Below, piece after piece: positions 16,945-25,305 of a DNA stretch of 64,000 nt; the first letter of the stretch is position 1, and each line of letters begins with the position of its first letter. The notes beneath the pieces are model-generated. The model was not told where the DNA came from, made no database searches, and saw only the letters and a list, made by a program, of their open reading frames with translations. Origin of the DNA: Verrucomicrobiales bacterium (lineage in GTDB: Bacteria > Verrucomicrobiota > Verrucomicrobiia > Verrucomicrobiales > DEV007); assembly GCA_029940475.1 (NCBI GenBank), contig JAPYUT010000001.1:34788-98787 (forward strand). The letters run 5' to 3'. A program made the translations under genes and the position numbers.

Positions 16945-18546
16945 GTGTCGACTGAATTTCAACGTGAACCTGTCGATTTCCCGGCCAAGCTGAGGGAGGT
17001 GCCTCACAAGCCGGGTGTTTACCTGATGCATGACCGCCTTAACCGGGTGATTTATGTTGGCAAGGCACGGGATCTGCGCAAGCGCCTGGCCAGTTATTTC
17101 ACCCCTTCGCGCCGGATGCGTTCTGACCTCAAGACGCGCGCGCTTATTGAGAGTATCTGGGATTTTGAGACCCATGTTGTACGCAGTGAGTCTGAGGCAT
17201 TGTTACTTGAGGTGAAACTCATCAAGGAATTCAGGCCGAAATATAATGTTTCCTTCCGGGATGATAAGCGATTTTTGCTCCTCAAGGTAAAACATGCGGA
17301 TTTGTTACCGCGTTTTCAGCTGGTGCGTGTACGCAAGGATGACGGGAGTCGCTATTTTGGCCCCTTTGCGCACTCGGGTGCCCTCAGGACAACGCTTAAC
17401 TGGATTAACAGGGAGTTCGGGTTGCGCACCTGCCGACCCCGCGTGCCCGGTGAATCCGACTACAGGCATTGCCATGACGACGTCATTGCCAATTGCTCGG
17501 CGCCGTGTGTTGGAAAGGTGTCCCGGGAGGATTATCTTGAGCGCATTGAATGTGCATGTGCATTCCTTGATGGCGGGTGGCGGGATCGTGTTGCGGATAT
17601 TGAGGCCAATATGGAGGCAGCGGTATCGAGACAGGATTTTGAGGTGGCGGCACAATACCGCGACATGCTCGATAGCCTGAAGAAGACTCTCCAGCCGACG
17701 CGGCGCTTCACCCGCGGGCGTGGTTTACCGGGGAGCGGGGAGGGCATTGACCCCCTTGCTGATGTTGAGCAATTGCGCGACGTGCTTGGCTTGGCATCGG
17801 CACCGATGCTGATGGAGTGCTTTGACATCTCCAATATTTCTTCAAGCCACATTGTGGCATCAATGGTTCGCTTCAAGGAAGGTGTTCCCGACAATGCCAA
17901 TTATCGTCGTTACCGGATCAAGGGAGTGAAGGGCCAGGATGATTTTGCCAGCATGGCTGAGGTTGTAAGGAGACGTTATTCACGCATTTTACTGGAGGGG
18001 AAAAGGCATACGGGGAGCAAGCAGGCGGAGTGTTCCCAGGAGGATTCCATTGAGGCGCTCAATCGCATGGTTGCGGAAAGGGAGCAGGAAGCGGGGCAAA
18101 AGAAATTCCGTTATGTCTGCCTGCCTGACTTGGTGGTTGTCGATGGTGGCAAGGGGCAGCTCTCCAGTGCATTGAAGGAATTAAGGAGACTGGGCTTGGG
18201 GGAGCTTGCCGTTATCGGATTGGCTAAAGAGAATGAGGAGATCTTCCGCCCGGGTGCCAGTGCGGCATTGTGCCTGCCCCATGATACCGGAGCCCTGCGC
18301 CTGTTGCAGCGAATTCGTGACGAGGCGCATCGCTTTGCCAATAGTTATCATCAATTACTGATGAAACGGCGCATCGGGGAGAGTATTCTTGATGATTGCC
18401 CCGGGGTGAGTGATGCCCGCAAGACTGCGTTGTTACGGAAATTTGGATCTATTTCACGGTTAAAGAAGGTTTCCGCAGAGCAGATTGCCGAGATTCGCGG
18501 AATTAGCCTGCGGGCGGCAAAAGATATATTGGATTTCCTCAATTAG
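16945..18546 (+). CDS. uvrC: Excinuclease ABC subunit C
   Basis: 533 residues from a GTG start, somewhat shorter than the ~600 of E. coli UvrC. N-terminal GIY-YIG nuclease (GVYLMHDRLNRVIYVGKARD), the UvrB-interacting UVR segment (RQDFEVAAQYRDMLDSLK), the RNase H-like nuclease (ECFDISNISSSHIVAS, VVVDGGKGQLSSAL, RDEAHRFANSYH) and C-terminal helix-hairpin-helix (LDDCPGVSDARKTALLRKFG) are all in order. It makes both incisions in nucleotide excision repair. No ATG start fits, and there is no strong Shine-Dalgarno. The penicillin-binding protein gene follows after 55 bases. Confidence 0.96.
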   Translation: MSTEFQREPVDFPAKLREVPHKPGVYLMHDRLNRVIYVGKARDLRKRLASYFTPSRRMRSDLKTRALIESIWDFETHVVRSESEALLLEVKLIKEFRPKYNVSFRDDKRFLLLKVKHADLLPRFQLVRVRKDDGSRYFGPFAHSGALRTTLNWINREFGLRTCRPRVPGESDYRHCHDDVIANCSAPCVGKVSREDYLERIECACAFLDGGWRDRVADIEANMEAAVSRQDFEVAAQYRDMLDSLKKTLQPTRRFTRGRGLPGSGEGIDPLADVEQLRDVLGLASAPMLMECFDISNISSSHIVASMVRFKEGVPDNANYRRYRIKGVKGQDDFASMAEVVRRRYSRILLEGKRHTGSKQAECSQEDSIEALNRMVAEREQEAGQKKFRYVCLPDLVVVDGGKGQLSSALKELRRLGLGELAVIGLAKENEEIFRPGASAALCLPHDTGALRLLQRIRDEAHRFANSYHQLLMKRRIGESILDDCPGVSDARKTALLRKFGSISRLKKVSAEQIAEIRGISLRAAKDILDFLN

Positions 18547-18601
18547 AGGAGTGTTCCCGGTGGCGCTTGATTTATTCAAGCTCAGCCACGAAACTTAGAG
18601 G

Positions 18602-20887
18602 GTGTTTCGTCTTATCCTGTCGGCGTTTTTTATGGTGGCTGGCCTTTGCATTTGTAAAGTTCACGGCGCACCTGTTCCCCGTGCGCTTCCCGTTGATCCT
18701 GAACCGCGTCGCCCGGAGAAGGAGATTGTGCCGCGTGCGCAACCCCTGGTATCGGGAAAAGAGGAGCCCGGGGTAACAGTGCCCAGGGCATTGCCGGTTT
18801 TACCGGGGGATCCGGATATATTGGCCAAAGAAGGTTCCCTCCCGCCACCAGAGAGGGGCAAGCCTGACCCAGGGCAGCAGGATCAGGACGGGAACATTGC
18901 CGGCTCAGTAAAAGAAGAGAAGGAAGAAAAGCCGCAGGTAAAGAAAAGACCGCCATTTAAGCTGCCTCCGTTGCCGCCGTTGTCAGGTCTCAACGAGAGT
19001 AAGGAAAATGGGATTGCCGGTGGGTCAAGTAAACTTGGGGCTGCCTGGGAAACCCGCACTGAAGCACGCACCTTGATCCAGGCGATACCTGCTCCGCGCG
19101 GCCAGATTACCGACCGTAACGGGTTACCGCTTGCACAGAACCTGGTCGGTTATTTTGTGTCGTTGAAACTGCCCTACCTGGTCGGGGCTGATGATTCAAA
19201 GGTGATTGCCTATGCCGGGGAGAGAATGAGATTCGCCTCTACTTTACTGGGTGCAGACTGGTCGTTAAGTGACAGGAAGATTCTCAACCATTACAAGAAC
19301 CGTCGTTGGTTGCCTTTGCCTTTTTCCTCAATGCTCACCCAGGCACAGAAAGAGGCAGTCGAGGAAGATCTCGGGCCAGGGCTGGAGCTTTTCCCAACAT
19401 ATCAGCGATATTATCCGGGAGGCGGAAGTGCATGCCATATTGTCGGCTATGTCGGTAAAAAGGCCAAGTTACCTGCCGGTCCGGTGGCCTCCGGAGAACC
19501 TCTCTGGCCACTCACCGAGGGGCGTGAAGGACTGGAGGGAACTTTTGACAGGCATCTTCAGGGGACCCCGGGCAGTATCAATTATCTCTTTGATGCCAAC
19601 GGGTTGAAACTCGGTGAGGAGATTGTGCGCCAACCCTTGCCCGGAAAGAACGTCGTCACGGCCATTGATTCTCAGATGCAGCAGTTGGCGGAGAAGGCGC
19701 TGGCTGACCATACTGACCGTGGTGCATTTGTGGTGATGGATGTGCACAGCGGCGATATTTATGCCATGGCCTCCCGTCCCACCTACGATATCAACATCTG
19801 GATCCCGGCGATCAGCAACGCGGAGTTCAAGGCATTGCAGGAGAACCCGGACCTGCCTCTTTTCCCGCGTGCTTTCCGCGGGCAATACCCGCCTGCCTCG
19901 ACATTTAAGGTTTCTGTCGCGCTGGCGGCACTTGAGAGCGGGGTGGTTGATGCCACAACCCTGGTTGATTGCCCGACCTCGCTGGAGATAGGAGACCAGG
20001 TTTTTCACAACTGGGCCGAGTTACCGGAAGGTGAGCTTACCGTTGTAAGTGCATTGATGCGCTCGTGTAATACCTGGTTCTATAATGTCGGCCGCGAAAC
20101 CGGCGGGGATAACCTTGCAGCGATGGCGCAGCGTCTCGGGTTTGGTTCCAAGACCGGGATCCGCCTTAACGCCGAGGAGGACGGGTTTATGCCCACTGAC
20201 GCCCTTGTCAGGAAAAAATTCGGTCATGCCTTTCATGGTGGCTATGTGGCCCATGCGGCAATCGGGCAGGGCTCGGTGCTGGCGACTCCCCTGCAGGTGG
20301 CCCAGATGATGGCCGGGATCGCCAACGGGTATGTTTTGCCGAAACCACGCCTTGTATTGCAGGTGCAGGATTTGAATAATAATATCATTGAGTCATTTCC
20401 CGCCGAAGAGCGTCACCCCCTTAACCTGATTCCGGAAAATGTTGCGCTGGTGCACCAGGGCATGATTGATGTCGTGAACTCCAGCGCGGGAACCGCCAAG
20501 AGTTCGCGCAATGACTACGTGACGATGGCGGGAAAAACAGGAACCGGCCAGTGGATCCAGAATGAGGAAAAATTTTATCTTTCCTGGTTTGCCGGGTTTA
20601 TTCCCGCTGAGGATCCACAGTATGCCTTTGCCGCGGTTTGCGAGGGCAACCCGGGTGAATATATAACCGGCAGCGGCAAGGCGGCACCGATGGTCGGGAA
20701 GTTCTTTAATGCCCTGTATAAAGTCAAGGAGGAGCAGGGAGAACTCGAGGGCTATACCAGGACGGCAGTTGCATCAAGCCATCAGTTGCCCGGTGCAGAG
20801 GATGCCGATGAAAAAATCAGGAATGCAAGGCGTTCCTTCCTTGATTCTTTGTCCTCCCGTTCAATATTCGGCAGGCGTAATCGTTAG
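18602..20887 (+). CDS. PBP2-like peptidoglycan D,D-transpeptidase with Pro-rich N-terminus
   Basis: 761 residues from a GTG. Transpeptidase motifs: SxxK in PPASTFK (about residue 430), SxN in SCN (about 487), KTGT in AGKTGTGQ (about 644). The dimerisation domain includes APRGQITDRNGLPLAQN and GREGLEGTFDRHLQG. It cross-links peptidoglycan stems in the periplasm and resembles PBP2/MrdA of the elongasome. Unusually, the N-terminus reads as a signal peptide (ending KVHGAP) followed by ~130 residues of Pro/Glu/Lys-rich linker with three PRAxP copies, instead of a short cytoplasmic tail and membrane anchor. No mreC, mreD or rodA is adjacent. uvrC lies just upstream. Confidence 0.9.
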   Translation: MFRLILSAFFMVAGLCICKVHGAPVPRALPVDPEPRRPEKEIVPRAQPLVSGKEEPGVTVPRALPVLPGDPDILAKEGSLPPPERGKPDPGQQDQDGNIAGSVKEEKEEKPQVKKRPPFKLPPLPPLSGLNESKENGIAGGSSKLGAAWETRTEARTLIQAIPAPRGQITDRNGLPLAQNLVGYFVSLKLPYLVGADDSKVIAYAGERMRFASTLLGADWSLSDRKILNHYKNRRWLPLPFSSMLTQAQKEAVEEDLGPGLELFPTYQRYYPGGGSACHIVGYVGKKAKLPAGPVASGEPLWPLTEGREGLEGTFDRHLQGTPGSINYLFDANGLKLGEEIVRQPLPGKNVVTAIDSQMQQLAEKALADHTDRGAFVVMDVHSGDIYAMASRPTYDINIWIPAISNAEFKALQENPDLPLFPRAFRGQYPPASTFKVSVALAALESGVVDATTLVDCPTSLEIGDQVFHNWAELPEGELTVVSALMRSCNTWFYNVGRETGGDNLAAMAQRLGFGSKTGIRLNAEEDGFMPTDALVRKKFGHAFHGGYVAHAAIGQGSVLATPLQVAQMMAGIANGYVLPKPRLVLQVQDLNNNIIESFPAEERHPLNLIPENVALVHQGMIDVVNSSAGTAKSSRNDYVTMAGKTGTGQWIQNEEKFYLSWFAGFIPAEDPQYAFAAVCEGNPGEYITGSGKAAPMVGKFFNALYKVKEEQGELEGYTRTAVASSHQLPGAEDADEKIRNARRSFLDSLSSRSIFGRRNR

Positions 20888-20920
20888 CCAAAGGATATTG
20901 GATTCTATAGATTTTTGCCC

Positions 20921-21325
20921 ATGGAAATTCAAGTCGCCACCCTCTGTGATTCAGCGCATGATTATAATCATAAGCTGTGCATTATCGGAACTTTTGACAC
21001 TATCTGCTCAACGCGCCTGCCGGTTATTCACCCGCAATGCGCCATAGCGCTCAGGATATGCTTCAAGCCGGGAGACGAGGGTGAGCACGATATAGCGATT
21101 AATTTTATTGATGATGACGGCAAGCCGAAGATGCCGACGCTGCGCTCCCGCATTGGGATCCAGCTTCCCACTGATGCTTATTTCCTCACCCGTAACCTGG
21201 TGATCAATATCCAGCAGCTTCGTTTCGAGAGCGTTGGCCAGTTCTCAATCGACGTCAGTGCGGACGGGGAAATGCTGACCCGCATTCCCCTGCGCGTGAT
21301 GCTTGTTGAGAACGACAAGTCGTAG
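20921..21325 (+). CDS. Conserved DUF6941-like protein
   Basis: 134 residues from ATG (a TTG two codons earlier is also possible). The N-terminus VATLCDSAHDYNHKLCIIGT, then HPQCAIALRICF, and SRNLVIN-like TRNLVINIQQL match a family of unknown function recurrent in Verrucomicrobia, Planctomycetes and some others, which I recall as DUF6941. Predicted to be mostly beta strands, cytoplasmic, no signal. It follows the transpeptidase gene by 33 bases and could be co-transcribed. No function can be proposed. Confidence 0.75.
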   Translation: MEIQVATLCDSAHDYNHKLCIIGTFDTICSTRLPVIHPQCAIALRICFKPGDEGEHDIAINFIDDDGKPKMPTLRSRIGIQLPTDAYFLTRNLVINIQQLRFESVGQFSIDVSADGEMLTRIPLRVMLVENDKS

Positions 21326-21376
21326 TGGCCGTATTTGCGGCCTGTGTCCTGGGCATGGCCAGGCTTGTGCCCGGAT

Positions 21377-21736
21377 TCATTCAAAAAAAGTGTCCTCGTG
21401 CGAGTAGGGCGGGGCACAGCAGCAAAGAAATTGCAGGGGGGCACCTTCAGAGGCGCGGATCTGGTGCCACGCCCCGGCGGGGATGAGAATGCCGTCGCCC
21501 GGGCACACCCTGCGCAGTTCACCGTTAATTTCCATCGTTGCCTCTCCCTCGATAATGAAATAAAGCTCCTCGCTTTGCCTGTGGTAGTGCCTTTGAGTTG
21601 CCCCATTAGCCGGTAATTGTGCCTCGGCCAGGCTTTGCCTCGTTACCGGCGCGTTGCTTGAGTCAAGGATGCTGCGGATGGCGGATCCGTCGGCAGTTGT
21701 GATGGGCTTTTGTTCAGCCAGTGGGTTAACAGTCAT
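21377..21736 (-). CDS. Small cupin-domain protein
   Basis: 119 residues from the preferred ATG at 21736; an ATG at 21778 would add 14. Single cupin barrel: HYHRQSEELYFIIEGEA supplies the HxH...E metal site of motif 1 and PGDGILIPAGAWHQI supplies the motif 2 His. These proteins bind a divalent metal and often act as small-molecule isomerases, oxygenases or sensors; the substrate cannot be predicted. It is divergent from mpl with ~80 bases between starts, and converges with the DUF6941-like gene. Confidence 0.85.
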   Translation of the reverse strand: MTVNPLAEQKPITTADGSAIRSILDSSNAPVTRQSLAEAQLPANGATQRHYHRQSEELYFIIEGEATMEINGELRRVCPGDGILIPAGAWHQIRASEGAPLQFLCCCAPPYSHEDTFFE

Positions 21737-21815
21737 GGCAACAGTCTCGACCTGTTGCGGGTGGATATTCAAGTTCACCTTGCAGGGAGGCGCAGATCGC
21801 CTAGTTAAAACAGCA

Positions 21816-23225
21816 ATGGCAGCGGATAAAGATTGTCAGCATTTCCACTTTATAGGCATTTGCGGGACTGCCATGGGGGCGGTTGCAGCGGCCATGAAGG
21901 ATCGTGGCTGCAGTGTCACGGGCTCCGATGAGCATGTCTATGCGCCCATGTCCACCTTCCTTGGGGAGAAGGGAATCATCATTAAGGAGGGCTACCGGGC
22001 GGAAAATATACCCCCGCAGGCTGATGTCGTGGTGATTGGCAATGCCATGAGCCGAGGCAACGCGGAAGTCGAGGAAGTCCTTGAGCGAAGACTGCCCTAT
22101 ACATCGTTGCCTGAGTTGCTCAAGAACGAGTTCCTCAGGGACCGGCGCAACATGGTGGTCACCGGGACACATGGCAAGACGACAACCTCATCGATGCTCA
22201 CCCATATACTGGACTCAGGCGGGTGTGATCCCGGTTACATGATTGGCGGGATTGCCCGCGACCTGGGGAGAGGGTGCAGCTTCGGCGGGTCTGAATTCTT
22301 CGTGCTTGAGGGTGATGAGTATGACACGGCATTTTTCGACAAGCGCTCAAAGTTCATCCACTACCTGCCCGAGGTGGTGATCATCAACAACATTGAGTTC
22401 GACCATGCGGATATCTTTGAGGACATTGATGCCATCAAGCACAGTTTCCGCTGTATGCTCAACATTGTTCCCCGCAATGGCGTGGTGTTCGTCAACGGTG
22501 ATGATGCGCACGCGCTTGACGCGGCATCCGGTTGCCATGCGCAGGTGCTGCGGGTGGGGTTTGATGAAAAGTGCGAGAGGCGCATCACCGATGTGGAATA
22601 CAGCCCGGGAAGCTCGGCATTCACTGTCCACGGGATGCGTTGCGAGATCCCCATGGATGGCGAGTTTAACGTGCGCAATGCCGCGATGGCGGTCTGCGCT
22701 GCCTGTTTTGTTGGCCTGGACAAAGACGGGATCGCTTTATCCCTTGCGAAATTCTCGGGTATTGCCAGGCGACAGGAACTGCGCGGGGAAGAGGGAGGGG
22801 TGAAGGTTATTGATGATTTCGGCCATCACCCGACGGCAATCCGAGCCACCCTGGGAGCCATCCGGCAGCGTCATCCGGGGAGCCGGACCTGGGCACTTTT
22901 CGAGCCCCGCTCGAATACCAGCAGGCGCAACCTGATGCAGGATGAGTTGGTGGATGCCCTGTCGACGGCCGACGGGATATTTGTTTGCGCGATTGCTGAC
23001 ACAGAAAAGGTTCCCGAGGGGCAATTGCTGGACGTGGAAGCAGTGGTTTCAGAACTTGGCGTGCGTGGCAGGATGGCATTTAGCGAACCGGACGCAGGGG
23101 CAATTGTCGCGCGGCTGCAAACACTGGCGGAGCCGGGTGACGTGGTGGTTGTCCTGAGCAATGGAGGCTTTGAGGGGATTCACACAAAGCTGCTTGAGGC
23201 CTTGCGTGAAGGGCGTGAGGAGTAA
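21816..23225 (+). CDS. mpl: UDP-MurNAc:L-Ala-gamma-D-Glu-meso-DAP ligase
   Basis: 469 residues. HFHFIGICGTAMGAVA and SDEHVYAPMSTFL at the N-terminus, P-loop VTGTHGKTTTSSML, the Mpl-specific EGDEYDTAFFDKRSKFIHY, NNIEFDHADIF, and FGHHPTAIRAT identify Mpl rather than MurC. It ligates the tripeptide recovered from cell-wall turnover to UDP-MurNAc in the cytoplasm, so the cell recycles meso-DAP peptidoglycan. The in-frame sequence upstream of 21816 overlaps the cupin gene and is not Mpl-like. An L,D-transpeptidase follows after 32 bases. Confidence 0.94.
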   Translation: MAADKDCQHFHFIGICGTAMGAVAAAMKDRGCSVTGSDEHVYAPMSTFLGEKGIIIKEGYRAENIPPQADVVVIGNAMSRGNAEVEEVLERRLPYTSLPELLKNEFLRDRRNMVVTGTHGKTTTSSMLTHILDSGGCDPGYMIGGIARDLGRGCSFGGSEFFVLEGDEYDTAFFDKRSKFIHYLPEVVIINNIEFDHADIFEDIDAIKHSFRCMLNIVPRNGVVFVNGDDAHALDAASGCHAQVLRVGFDEKCERRITDVEYSPGSSAFTVHGMRCEIPMDGEFNVRNAAMAVCAACFVGLDKDGIALSLAKFSGIARRQELRGEEGGVKVIDDFGHHPTAIRATLGAIRQRHPGSRTWALFEPRSNTSRRNLMQDELVDALSTADGIFVCAIADTEKVPEGQLLDVEAVVSELGVRGRMAFSEPDAGAIVARLQTLAEPGDVVVVLSNGGFEGIHTKLLEALREGREE

Positions 23226-23257
23226 GCAATGACGAAAGGCAGCGGCACAATGACAGC

Positions 23258-24067
23258 ATGATTGCTGATTTTCCGGATTACCTGAGACGCATGAGCCGAT
23301 GGACAATGCCATTGGCCATGGCGGCCTTGTTCACGGCCTGTCCGCAATATCGGGCCTTTGCCCAGAAGGCGGCCCCGGTGATTCTTGGCATTAAGCCGGA
23401 GATTTCGCAGCTGGTAGTGGCAGTGGCTGGGTCATGGACAGCTTTTCGGGGGAAACTGCAGTGTTATGAACGCTTGGGAAAAGCGGCGTGGCGACCGGTT
23501 TTCACCAAGCCGGTAGCGGTGCTTCTCGGGCGCAACGGCCTGGCATGGGGGAAGGGTGTTCTTTCCGGGGCAGGTTCGCGTATCAAGCGTGAGGGGGACG
23601 GATGCGCGCCGGCAGGGGTTTTCCGTATTGGCAGGGTTTACGGGGAAGGCGCTAAGTTGCTTGCCGGAGCGCGTTATCCCTATCATCAGGTTACCCGCCG
23701 GGATGCGTGGGTTGATGATCCCGAGAACCCTCTCTATAACCGTCATGTGCGCATTGACCCGGGAAAAACTGTCCCGGCCTGGTTCGAGCAAGAGCGGATG
23801 CGCCTTGGTGACCCGGCCTACCACTGGCTGATTGAAATCCGTCACAACAGTGACCCGCCGAAACCGGGTTTTGGAAGTGCAATCTTTTTCCACACCCGCC
23901 GGGGTACGGATCGCCCGACGGCAGGATGCACGGCGATGGCCCGCGGCGACCTGGAACAGGTGATCAGGTTTCTGCGCGCGGCGGCCAAGCCGCATTACGT
24001 GTTGATGCCCGCCGGCGAGTATGCAAAATACAGGAAGCTTTGGGGGCTGCCTGTTTCCGGGGAATAG
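23258..24067 (+). CDS. Exported YkuD-type L,D-transpeptidase family protein
   Basis: 269 residues. A hydrophobic N-terminal segment (MPLAMAALFTACPQYRAFAQ) is a signal peptide, so a start at the ATG 11 codons in is equally plausible. The YkuD active site is in FFHTRRGTDRPTAGCTAM, with catalytic His and Cys. The family makes 3-3 cross-links or anchors proteins to peptidoglycan, or trims stems. The form (with GCAPAGVFRIG) is the COG3786-like type. It directly follows mpl, giving a peptidoglycan-turnover pair. Confidence 0.9.
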   Translation: MIADFPDYLRRMSRWTMPLAMAALFTACPQYRAFAQKAAPVILGIKPEISQLVVAVAGSWTAFRGKLQCYERLGKAAWRPVFTKPVAVLLGRNGLAWGKGVLSGAGSRIKREGDGCAPAGVFRIGRVYGEGAKLLAGARYPYHQVTRRDAWVDDPENPLYNRHVRIDPGKTVPAWFEQERMRLGDPAYHWLIEIRHNSDPPKPGFGSAIFFHTRRGTDRPTAGCTAMARGDLEQVIRFLRAAAKPHYVLMPAGEYAKYRKLWGLPVSGE

Positions 24068-24069
24068 CA

Positions 24070-24252
24070 ATGGAGTTGATGCCCGTGAGTTGCCCGGCTT
24101 GTTTTGAGACCTTCGAGGTGGTCCTCCCGCCCGCGGCCGAGTTACCGGCGGAACTTGATTATGATTGCGAGATCTGCTGCCGCCCGATGATGATTGTTGT
24201 TTCCAGTGAGCATGGCGAGGTGCGGGCTGAGGCCCGTGGACTGGGAGATTAA
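24070..24252 (+). CDS. CPXCG-motif cysteine-rich protein
   Basis: 60 residues beginning two bases after the L,D-transpeptidase stop. VSCPACFETFEVVLP and DCEICCRPM provide two CxxC knuckles for one zinc ion, the hallmark of the CPXCG cysteine-rich family (here the first motif reads CPAC). These are small cytoplasmic proteins of unknown function. The tight spacing on both sides (2 and 4 bases) places it inside the mpl operon. Confidence 0.88.
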   Translation: MELMPVSCPACFETFEVVLPPAAELPAELDYDCEICCRPMMIVVSSEHGEVRAEARGLGD

Positions 24253-24256
24253 AGCA

Positions 24257-25267
24257 ATGCCGCGTGTTTCAATTGTCCTGCCGGTTCGTGATGCCGATGC
24301 CACCCTGCAGCGGGCGGTGCACAGCTGCCTTACTCAGAGTTTTACCGACCTTGAGCTGATTATTGTCGATGATTCCTCGACTGGCCGGTCACCGGAGATT
24401 GCCGATCAGTTCTGCAATGCCGACCCGAGAGTGTCAGTGATTCATCTCGGCAGGCACAGTGGTGTGGCCGCAGCGGCGGAGGCAGGGCGCCGGGCTGCCG
24501 GTGGGCAATTCGTGGCCCGGATGGATGCCGATGATGTCTGCCATCCTGAACGCATTGCCCGGCAGGTTGCATTACTGGACAGTGATGCCGGGCTCTCGGG
24601 CTGCGGCACGGCGGTAAGGCTCATCGGAGCTCCTGCATCTGACCCCGGGCGCGGTTTTGCGGAGCATGTGCGATGGGTGAACGGCTTGAATTGTCCGGAT
24701 CAGCTGGCCGCAGAGCGATTCATAGACAGCCCCGTTGTCAACCCCACATCAATGGTCAGGGCGGGTGTTTTGGAGTCGGTTGGAGGACATGAAGATCCTC
24801 AATGGGCGGAGGATTATGACCTGTGGCTGCGCCTGCTGGAAGGAGCTAATCGTCTGCTTAACATTGAAGAAGAGTTGCTCGACTGGCATGATTCCCGCGG
24901 ACGCTTGACACGTTCATCGCCGCGTTACTCCGCTGACATGTTTTCCAGGGCCAAGGCGCATTACCTGTCACGGATTCCCCGTGTGGCGGCATCAGGAGTC
25001 GAGATTGCCGGAGCAGGGCCGGTGGGCAAGCGCCTGGCGCGTCACCTTGTCGCCGAGTCAGTACGTATCGGCTGCTTTTATGAGGTGAATCCGCGACGCC
25101 TGGGTGAGAGAATTGCCGGAATTGAGGTCAGGGATCACTCCGCGATGAGCTGCGGAGAATCAGTTTTATTGGCGGCGGTTGGGGTTCCCGGTGCACGCGC
25201 ACGCATCCGCGGGCTTGCCCTCGCGGCAGGTTACCGGGAGGGGATCGATTTCTTTTGTGTTGCCTGA
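24257..25267 (+). CDS. GT2 glycosyltransferase with C-terminal Rossmann-like domain
   Basis: 336 residues from ATG. Residues ~1-230 are a GT2-A domain: VSIVLPVRDADATLQRAVHS, ELIIVDDSSTG, and the metal-binding ARMDADDVCHPERI with DADD. The acceptor side has WAEDYDLWLRLLEG. After residue ~245 a second fold begins with VEIAGAGPVGKRLARHLV, a GxGxxG nucleotide-binding loop, followed by GIEVRDHSAM and a final GYREGIDFFCVA, resembling the small Rossmann domain of PglD-like proteins. No membrane anchor. Last gene of the mpl operon. The sugar donor and acceptor are unknown. Confidence 0.88.
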   Translation: MPRVSIVLPVRDADATLQRAVHSCLTQSFTDLELIIVDDSSTGRSPEIADQFCNADPRVSVIHLGRHSGVAAAAEAGRRAAGGQFVARMDADDVCHPERIARQVALLDSDAGLSGCGTAVRLIGAPASDPGRGFAEHVRWVNGLNCPDQLAAERFIDSPVVNPTSMVRAGVLESVGGHEDPQWAEDYDLWLRLLEGANRLLNIEEELLDWHDSRGRLTRSSPRYSADMFSRAKAHYLSRIPRVAASGVEIAGAGPVGKRLARHLVAESVRIGCFYEVNPRRLGERIAGIEVRDHSAMSCGESVLLAAVGVPGARARIRGLALAAGYREGIDFFCVA

Positions 25268-25305
25268 AGGGCAGGCAGGATACTCAGCTCGGATGCCCTC
25301 AGGTT

